From Ananas comosus (taxonomy: Eukaryota > Streptophyta > Magnoliopsida > Poales > Bromeliaceae): DNA of 64,000 bases. How positions within the stretch are numbered: position 1 is the first letter of the stretch; each line of letters starts with the position of its first letter. Of the stretch, positions 56,882-64,000 are shown piece by piece. Made by a program: the position numbers and the translations under genes. Below the pieces are notes generated by a model. That model made no database searches. It saw nothing but the letters and a program-made list of their open reading frames with translations, and was not told where the DNA came from. The DNA lies in assembly GCF_001540865.1 (NCBI RefSeq), contig NC_033624.1:1281393-1345392 (forward strand), read 5' to 3'.

Positions 56882-57376
56882 TAGGGCTACTACACTCTTA
56901 TGAGTATTGGAGCCTTCGTACTCATAAATTGTTTTCGATAATGGAGCTTCCGCATCGACGATCCACTCCGTTAAATATGATTTAGAGTATTTGAAACTTC
57001 TAGAAAATAAATTTCGTAAATTTTCGTAATCATAATAAAGTCCATCAAGCGAGAATAAAATGTACGGTTAAAATCGAACAACGTCCTAAAAATGGATGAT
57101 CAGATCCTTCAATTTAAGATCGAAGTTATTGATCTTTATCTAAATAGTGAATAGAATTTTCTATCAAAAATTCAACAAATTCCGATTCTTTTACACCGTT
57201 AAATTAGCAAGTATTCCATACCGGCAGTTAAAAATTGTTAATTTTGTGACCTTTTGATCGTAAGGTAAATAATGTCGAAAAATTATAAAGTTTGATTTTT
57301 AGAAAATTTAAATGCTGTAAATAACGTTTAACGGTATGGATCGTCGATTCGGAAGCTCTATTATCGAAATCGACTT
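56882..57376. mobile_element. Foldback MITE, first of an adjacent pair
   Basis: Inverted ends. The left contains TCGATAATGGAGCTTCCGCA and TCGACGATCCACTCCGTTAA. The right, on the other strand, has TCGATAATAGAGCTTCCGAA and TCGACGATCCATACCGTTAA. Length about 490 bp. It is bordered left by a (TA)n(GA)n tract and right by an N and a long (AT)n tract, so target duplications cannot be read. Confidence 0.65.
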
Positions 57377-57382
57377 ANTTGC

Positions 57383-57383
<1 letters not shown>

Positions 57384-57468
<85 letters not shown>
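57384..57468. repeat. (AT)n microsatellite between two foldback MITEs
   Basis: About 42 TA units after the N at 57377. Length unresolved. Confidence 0.85.
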
Positions 57469-57469
<1 letters not shown>

Positions 57470-58003
57470 CGCTAATCTCCTATACTGTCATAGTACCGGG
57501 ACTCCGGTACCATAGTCTCGTTTTTGATCTTAGGGTGTTCAAATCAACGATGCACACCGTTAAAACTGATCTAGGGTATTTAAAGTTTTTAGAAATAAAA
57601 TTGTATATTTTTTCAACATAATTTACTTTATGATCAAATCATTTCAAAATTGTTAATTTTCAATGGCTACTATGACGAGTTTGGAGTTTAATGGTGTAGA
57701 AGAATCTAAATTTCTTCAAATTTTGATAGAAAATACTTTAAATTATCTAGATTGAGGTTAACATTCTTGATCTTGAATTTAAAAGTCTTATGCTTAAATT
57801 TTAAAGATTATTTAATTTTCACCAACCGTTTTGACATAATTTATTTACTAAGTAAACGATATCGAAAAAAACTAAAATTTTATTCCTAAAAACTTTATAT
57901 ACCTAAATCATATTTAACGGTGTAGATCGTTAATTTGAATATTTTAAGATAAAAAATAAGACTATAGCACCGAAGCTCCGATAATATAGGTAGTATAGTA
58001 GCC

Positions 58004-58012
<9 letters not shown>
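57470..58012. mobile_element. Foldback MITE, second of an adjacent pair
   Basis: About 540 bp. The left arm starts CTAATCTCCTATACTGTCAT and contains CGATGCACACCGTTAAA. The right arm, on the other strand, reads CTACTATACTACCTATATTA and CGATCTACACCGTTAAA. Arms of about 120 bp. It shares the CCGTTAAA inner word and layout with the preceding element, so they are probably one family. Flanked on both sides by (AT)n. Confidence 0.65.

Positions 58013-58046
<34 letters not shown>
58013..58046. repeat. (AT)n microsatellite right of the second MITE
   Basis: About 16 AT units. Confidence 0.8.
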
Positions 58047-58048
<2 letters not shown>

Positions 58049-58839
58049 TGACAGTGACCATCTCACAGAAGAGCCATGTGGATCATGACCGTAGGATGTT
58101 ATCCATTTTGAGAAGCCTCATTAGTTTCCTATAGCTTTAGATCTCAACAACTGCTCCACAACGTACCCAAACTACATATATTAAAACGTATCCACTGTTA
58201 AACTTATCTAGACATACGTCATAAATTAGTTAATTAATTAATATTTGGTCGGAGAGATATTTATGTACGACCATGTAGATGACGTAGAAGTCATGGTGAC
58301 CAGTGGACCTATTCTCTTCTGGATCCCTCTGTTTCTTTTAATCCTATGTTAATTAATCTCTTCCATACAGGTAACAAGTACACTTTAACATTTGTCACGA
58401 TCCCACTGTTTAGTGCTTGCACATCTTTACTACCGTCAAAAAAATTGAACAATTGTGTACGTCAAAACTAGATGCATGCATAGATTAACTAGTTAGTGTC
58501 ATAATTTTTTTTTGAAATAATTATGATATATGGTTTGATGAAAATATTATAGTCATATTTCTCTGTATTTGAAATATTATTAAATATTATTTTTATAGTC
58601 ATTTATTATTTTAGGTGGAACACAGGTTTTTATGGGGCCCGACAAAGTCGGGGTCTTCTACAGGATCGAATTGCATTAAAATAAGGAGGCATATATACAT
58701 ATTTATTGAGTTATTATGACCCCTTCAAACTTAAAAAGTTGAAACTTAAACCCCACCCCCCCTTTCCTCTCCCCTCTCAATAGCACTCGATTGCTCCACG
58801 CCTCTATCTCCTTTAGAAGCAAACCCACTCCAAGACTCC

Positions 58840-58840
<1 letters not shown>
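58047..58840. other. Upstream region of MIR164
   Basis: No gene. A G/C-rich PyPu patch (CCCCACCCCCCCTTTCC) lies at about 58751-58768. Distal promoter of the MIR164 unit by position. Confidence 0.35.
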
Positions 58841-58842
<2 letters not shown>

Positions 58843-58890
<48 letters not shown>

Positions 58891-58910
58891 CTTTTCTCTT
58901 GTTATATAAA
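58843..58910 (+). promoter_or_regulatory. MIR164 core promoter: CT tract and TATA box
   Basis: A (CT)n tract at 58843-58888 is followed by TATATAAA at 58903-58910 (TTATATAAAGG), a good plant TATA box. Transcription would start near 58935-58940, about 120 bases before the mature miRNA. This is consistent with RNA polymerase II MIR genes. Confidence 0.65.
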
Positions 58911-59055
58911 GGAGTTGCCTCTTCTCATCTCCACACCACTTCTCCCACAAACTATAGACTCGAAAGCTCAGCCAACTATATATATATATATGTAGCTGCA
59001 TATGCTGCTTCTTCAAGAGCTTCTTCATTTGTACACATGGTGAGGAGGTCCTTGT

Positions 59056-59076
59056 TGGAGAAGCAGGGCACGTGCA
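59056..59076 (+). ncRNA. miR164: Mature miR164 (5' arm)
   Basis: 21 nt beginning with T (U), ending ACGTGCA. Confidence 0.96.
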
Positions 59077-59093
59077 AAGGAACCCACCGTGGT

Positions 59094-59134
<41 letters not shown>

Positions 59135-59140
59135 ACTTTG

Positions 59141-59161
59141 CACGTGCTCCCCTTCTCCACC
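59141..59161 (+). ncRNA. miR164* (3' arm)
   Basis: 21 nt, CACGTGCTCC to TTCTCCACC; 2-nt overhangs relative to the guide strand. Confidence 0.85.
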
Positions 59162-59180
59162 ATGGCCTTCTCACCTTCTT

Positions 59181-60140
59181 CTTCGCCAGTACCTCTTATT
59201 TCGCTCACCCAAGATTAGCACAAGGTATCAATATTCCAGGTACATTTAAACAATACCCACCTCCTATTTATATATACATACATATATATATATGTCCTGC
59301 ATATAAACCAATGTGGTATTTCTTGTGAATTATGGGTTATATATATTATGACCTCGTTGTGTATATATATTTCTATATTTCTTTGTTTAAGCTTACATCT
59401 ATTCTCTGAGTTAATTGGTCTACTAATGTTACTGTTGCATTAATATCACATATTCACATCCTAATTAAGCATTGTTTTCTATTAAAATGAAGGAATTTGT
59501 TAAATGTGCATGGCTTTTCTATATATCATCTGTTTTTTTTTTTTTTTTTTCCTCTTTTTCTCCAATAACCATCAATTATGCATGCACTTGTGGCATGACA
59601 ATATAAAAGCCTTAAATTGTTCTTTAACTTTGCATAAACTAATTAAAGTGGTGTCTTTATTTGTAATGTTAGTGTACACCGTGATTAATTTACTGTGTAA
59701 TTACTTGCAGGAAGGAGCACCTTATGTTCCACTACTACACCTTTCTCTTTTCATATTTCATATATTAAACCTACAATTCACGAGCCCGAGTTACGTTAGT
59801 TTTCTTATACGTTGACACGCAACTATATAGGTCCGTACGTTCAAGGCTCGTCCTATACGTACCCCAAATGTACCTTGAACGTAATTTGCACGTACACTCC
59901 ATTCTACACTATCCTATCCCCACTACAATTTACTGTTCTCTTATATAGCGTTTATTATTCAGATTAATTATACTTTTACTTGTTCTACAGGAGTTGGCCT
60001 AATTTAGATGACTTATGTTTAAATTTAAAACTCTAGTCCATTAATAAATGTTTAAGTACTGTCACACATATATATATATAATGCTAGTTATAAATTAACT
60101 AATAATTGTTGTATATAACTCTGATTTTATCAACAATAAA
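59181..60140. other. Downstream part of the MIR164 transcription unit and intergenic DNA
   Basis: AT-rich with a T18-type tract at about 59533-59550. A polymerase II pri-miRNA probably extends into this region, possibly with introns. Nothing coding was seen. Confidence 0.35.
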
Positions 60141-60144
60141 ATAT

Positions 60145-60297
60145 GACCGACCATCCCTAGAATAAGTGGCAAAGGGTTTGGTGGTTGGTATCCGAAATTC
60201 AAGTTCGAATCCTAGTTGATTCACATTTCTAGCTAAATTTATTTCTAAATGAAATAAATGAAACGGGTAGCGTATTATCTATCACGTAAAAAAAAAT
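60145..60297 (+). mobile_element. tRNA-derived SINE
   Basis: Plus-strand copy starting GACCGACCATCCCTAGAATA, with AAGTTCGAATCCTAG (box B), tail GGGTAGCGTATTATCTATCA and a short A-tail. The target duplication is unclear. Confidence 0.8.
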
Positions 60298-61140
60298 TAA
60301 TAATATGTTATTATGGTAGTATTATTATTATTATTAGTTAAAAGTATATTTTCCTTTTGGAACACAAGTGTACGGATGGTCGTGGCCTACACGTGCAGTA
60401 GTATCCCTGTTTGCCTAGGTTGGTCATGGTTCCAAGACCAAGTTATAAACAGGGGATCACCAAAATTCGGGAGTTTATTACGTGGGCCTGGTTTATGGAC
60501 CTGACCAGTACAAGCGCACAGCTTTGAGCATCCCTCGTGCAAAACAATAAACACCCGCAGATGACATGGTAGGCTCGGTCTAGGAAGAGGATCGAGATGG
60601 TGCGTATGTGTTCGGGAAGGGGATGTGAGAGTATGAGATCACACGCAACGCACGCATCTCAAAGCGATCAGAGAGAGTGTCTCACGGGGGTGTTAATGCG
60701 CTTTTCCCAACGGAGGGGAGGGGAAGGGAAAAAGAGCGCGAGAAATTCACGGGGGATCTGACGGTGTGATGGGACTCCCACTCCCACCCGCATCATCCCC
60801 CTACAACCCCGGTTGTAGCTTTCATTGTACATCCACCCCCACGTGGCAGCTTCTCATTGGATTTTACTGCACCAAATTGCATAGACCATTCTTAAATGGG
60901 CCCTCTCAAGTTTTTTTTTTTTTTTTTTTTTTTTTTGTTTGTAGATATTTTCGTTTGCTACCAATTTTTTTAGTTTAAGTTATTTACTCACTAAGTTAGT
61001 AATTTTATTTGACTTGTATTTACAAAATAATTTTGTTATTTATTAGAAAATCTGCCTCAACAATAATACCTCTGTTTATGTGGTTCACGAATACACGGTG
61101 AAAAGTAAAAGGGGGGAGCAACATGTGGAACCCATCAAAT

Positions 61141-61192
<52 letters not shown>

Positions 61193-62109
61193 AAGAAAAA
61201 GTTGGAAGAGTTGACCTGCTGTTGTATGAATCTGACCCTCCAACCTAAAAGGCGAAGGTGATGGGATTCGCATGGAGACACATGTCACAATTTTTTGAAT
61301 CTAATTCACGGTGAGGTTTTGAGTGTTCTCCTCAGCATAAGATAAGATTTGACCCGCAATCTGAGCTCCTGTCCCCAAAATGAGCTGAGATGTAGCAAAA
61401 TGGAAGTGTTATATTCAACACCACAATTAATTACAAAAATCCATACATTTCTTTGTTACAATATAAAAAGTAAATTTACTAAATTTGATTAAATTTAGTG
61501 AGTTAATAATTATCAGGTTTGATAATTTTTTATCTGTTGCAGTAATTAAGATCTCTCGCATTGTTGTTTATTGTAAAAGAGAATATTTTGTTATTTCATT
61601 TGTCACACCTGAAAGGTTCCGAGCTTATTTTTGTTTTAGTTTTTTGTAGGAATCTGTCTGCTTGTTGGCTTTATTAAAATTTTGGTTAATTGAATTGGGT
61701 TTCATTTAATTTAGATCAAAATTTTGATCTAAACTTGGTAAAAGGTTTGAATTCATATGCGATTTCAAACGGGCTGGTTTTGGCGCATCTAGATGAAACC
61801 CTAAAACGTGGAACAGGCTCATCTCCTAGGATATTTAGATGTGAAATAATGTGCCCAAATTGTTTACACACTTTTTTTTCCACACCTAAGGGATTTGTGA
61901 AGATGGGGAAAGGTCAAAGATTGAATGCTCAATAATGATATGATAGGAAAGTTGATAGGATGCAATAATCAATTAATTCCCTTATATTTGATCAATTTTT
62001 CAACCTTGGATAGCTTATTACTTGTTCGTTTTGGATATGTGTATAGATGTTGAGACATGTCCATCATTCATAGAATGGTGTGACCCACAAATTCAAGTGA
62101 GCCATACAT

Positions 62110-62110
<1 letters not shown>
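60298..62110. other. Intergenic stretch without a recognised gene
   Basis: About 60500-60900 is a relatively GC-rich island with CACGTGGC at about 60840, then a T27 tract (60910-60936). An A34 tract lies at 61142-61175. Open frames around 61690-61935 have no recognisable motif. The GC island could be regulatory, but I cannot support a call. Confidence 0.35.

Positions 62111-62111
<1 letters not shown>

Positions 62112-62153
<42 letters not shown>
62112..62153. repeat. (GA)n microsatellite
   Basis: About 21 GA units. Confidence 0.85.
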
Positions 62154-62156
<3 letters not shown>

Positions 62157-64000
62157 GAGAGTAAAAAAGCAACAAACTCTTATCAGTATGAATCCTTAAT
62201 TATACCTGTCAGGGAAAGGAACATTCAATCAATCCACCTTTCATTTTACTTAACTATCCTATTTGTGAATTACCTATTTGCTTGTGCAAAGATAAGTGTA
62301 CTGCTTTCTTGGATTAAATTGTTTAACTTCAGCCCCTAAAGTTTTTTTTTTTTTTTTTAAATCTGGCCACTAGGTTTCGAACTTTTATATTTCGTTTCAA
62401 TTAGATCACAATCATCTTCTGAAATTCATCAATTTTGATGAAATCTTTGAGAACTTCTGTAAAGCCCTGACTATTCATATAGATAGCAGTCATGGTCTGA
62501 CTGACTATTCATATAGATAGCCGTCATGGTCTGAAAGTGCTCGGTCAATTTCCTTATCTTATCTTTTAAGATTTTGAAATAGTTTGGTAGCTGGTATTCG
62601 TATGTTCGATTCGACGCCAAAAATGTGGGGTATTTCAAACGAAACAATAGGTGTCGTGTACGAGACCGAGGTAGTCATAAATTTGGAGTACGACAATGCG
62701 GTTGCTGAGATCGGACTTGATGCGATGTGCGATATGTGCGCGCGCGTTCGATTTTCTAGACGGCAGTGAGGGTGGTGAGATTAGGTCGAGGTGGTCCTTC
62801 AAACTTCCACACGTCCCATCTTGTGGGAGCGCAGTATGTATCAAGAAACTTAAGCACGTCTTTCCTCTAGCTCTTGTTTGTTGTAGCAGGTCTTAGTTTC
62901 GTTTGATAAGTCTCTCCTTTTTAGGGTCTTCTTAGGTCTTGAATTGCTAAGAGCTAAGAATTGACATAAACATATATAGATATAGTTTTGTGAACAGGCA
63001 AAATTATTCCTGAACTATGTCCGAAGATCTATTTTTTCCACTATTCTCTAGTAACTTAATCATTTATTTCAAATGGTACCAGAGTAAGTCTTGAGTTCAT
63101 AATCGGGATCAGAACTTATCGAATGATGGGGTATTCAAATTGAGAAGAAATCGAGGGTAGATTGATGGGCATTCCGCGACAAACTTTGTTAGTTTGGTCT
63201 AGACAATAATTGTGAGATTTAATCAGAGCCTGCAATTCAGTGAACGGTTAGGATTTAACACATCAAGGGCACATCGAAATGAATTCGAGTACCAAAGAGG
63301 TAGGAACCTTTCCATTCGTTTACTGGTGGAGTTTTCTTCTTTCTTTGTTGTTGAGAAACGTTGAATCTGTTAAATTCCTGCAAAATAAAAGTTAACATGC
63401 TTGATAGAACACATTCTTATCCAAAAGCTTAAGCACGCGAGTTAAATTACCGTAGGATGATTTCCAATAACTTAGATTGTAGAGACCTGCGGCCCGTTTG
63501 GACTATGCAGGGCATTTGCCCGATGCTATTTAGGACTTGTTTGGCTCTGCTTTGGCTTCTGCTATTTACAGCGACATATAAAACTTCTACTAGATAATGT
63601 AATACGAAAGAAAAAATGATTACAGTAGTGTATAAACTATGCCAGAACCTGGAAAATTAAGCAATTAGTCTGAAGAGAAGTGCAACATGATACAATGAGG
63701 AGAGATACCAATAAGAGAGATTTCATGAAACAGTTGCAGAATCTTTCACATTGCGAACCGATAACCTGACCGCATGAAAAGATATTTGATTCATGAACCT
63801 ACCATAGTCGTAGACGCAAATTCGCAGATTGAAAATTTCCATGCAGGTTGGCTCTTGATCTAAAAGAGGCAAAAGATCATTTCAGGTAATTTCTACAACT
63901 TTATCAAACAAAAACAGGAAAAGAAGTTTGAATCACCAACAATCCTCAACAAACTATATTCCGACCCTGTTGCATCTTTATGCTCCTACAAACTAAGTAA
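62154..64000. other. Intergenic stretch to the window end
   Basis: A 40-base direct duplication (ACTATTCATATAGATAGC.GTCATGGTCTGA) lies at about 62471-62534. A degenerate primer-binding-site-like TGGTACCAGAGTAAG at about 63076 hints at an old LTR element. GGCCCGTTTGGAC near 63491 resembles common MITE ends. No gene was identified. Confidence 0.35.

Larger units (their letters stand above)
59036..59180 (+). ncRNA. MIR164: miR164 precursor hairpin
   Basis: The 5' arm holds the 21-nt miR164 sequence (59056-59076, beginning TGGAGAAGCAGG and ending GGCACGTGCA), identical to the plant miR164a consensus as I know it. The 3' arm holds the star strand at 59141-59161 (CACGTGCTCCCC…TCTCCACC), which pairs with two-nucleotide 3' overhangs at both ends, the Dicer-like signature. 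Pairing extends outward (GGTCCTTGTTGGAG with CTCCACCATGGCC region). The loop is mostly a (CT)n microsatellite (59096-59133). miR164 guides cleavage of CUC2/NAM-type NAC transcription-factor mRNAs, setting organ boundaries, leaf margins and lateral root branching. Open frames across this locus are artefacts of the CT repeat. Confidence 0.96.

Noticed and set aside
58791..59135. Ser-Leu-rich open frames across the MIR164 locus
   Set aside because: They consist of CT-repeat translation and run through the miRNA hairpin and the promoter.
61690..61935. 81-residue plus-strand open frame (and 62584-62769)
   Set aside because: No domain recognised and no upstream promoter or splice context. Possibly decayed transposon sequence, but unsupported.

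Overview
The window looks like nuclear DNA of a monocot plant. Genes have many introns and GT-AG splice sites. Several genes (the epoxide hydrolases, the LEA gene, the SWEET gene) are GC-rich at the 5' end and AT-rich later, a commelinid monocot habit. Intergenic DNA is AT-rich and full of MITEs, SINEs, LINE ends and microsatellites. The SINE family and the protein sequences would fit pineapple or a relative, but that is inference. Eight single N positions (for example 6043, 33320, 46227, 57377) mark unresolved repeat lengths.

Layout. 1-13.1 kb holds three tandem plus-strand soluble epoxide hydrolase genes with identical exon architecture. A 1.75 kb Pack-MULE with 347-bp inverted repeats and a captured ankyrin-gene fragment lies between the first and second. 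14.6-16.6 kb: cytosolic ribosomal protein eL18 (minus). 17.8-22.1 kb: mitochondrial branched-chain 2-oxoacid dehydrogenase E2 (minus). 23.4-27.3 kb: MCTS1/MCT-1-type translation factor (minus). 28.5-29.3 kb: dynein light chain (minus). 33.1-35.8 kb: clade IV SWEET sugar transporter (plus). 38.1-38.6 kb: LEA5/SAG21-type LEA_3 protein (minus). 43.4-44.1 kb: phylloplanin-like secreted protein (minus), with a probable decayed duplicate locus at 40.1-41.4 kb. 44.9-47.5 kb: a 1.3 kb tandem segmental duplication loaded with SINEs. 49.2-50.5 kb: dormancy/auxin-associated (DRM/ARP) protein (minus). 51.2-53.0 kb: mitochondrial uL18-type ribosomal protein (minus). 59.0-59.2 kb: a MIR164 precursor. 60-64 kb: no gene recognised.

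The exon models were joined by hand from splice signals and reading phase. For every multi-exon gene the summed coding length is a multiple of three, and where the family is well conserved the length matches it (eL18 187 aa, MCTS1 181 aa, uL18m 114 aa). Apart from the epoxide hydrolase array the genes are unrelated housekeeping, stress and transport genes, with no operon-like logic. The most notable structures are the exon-1-specific homogenisation and a GC-AG intron in the epoxide hydrolase array, the Pack-MULE, the MIR164 hairpin with a CT-repeat loop, a tRNA-derived SINE whose 3' end matches a LINE family also present here, and the phylloplanin relic.
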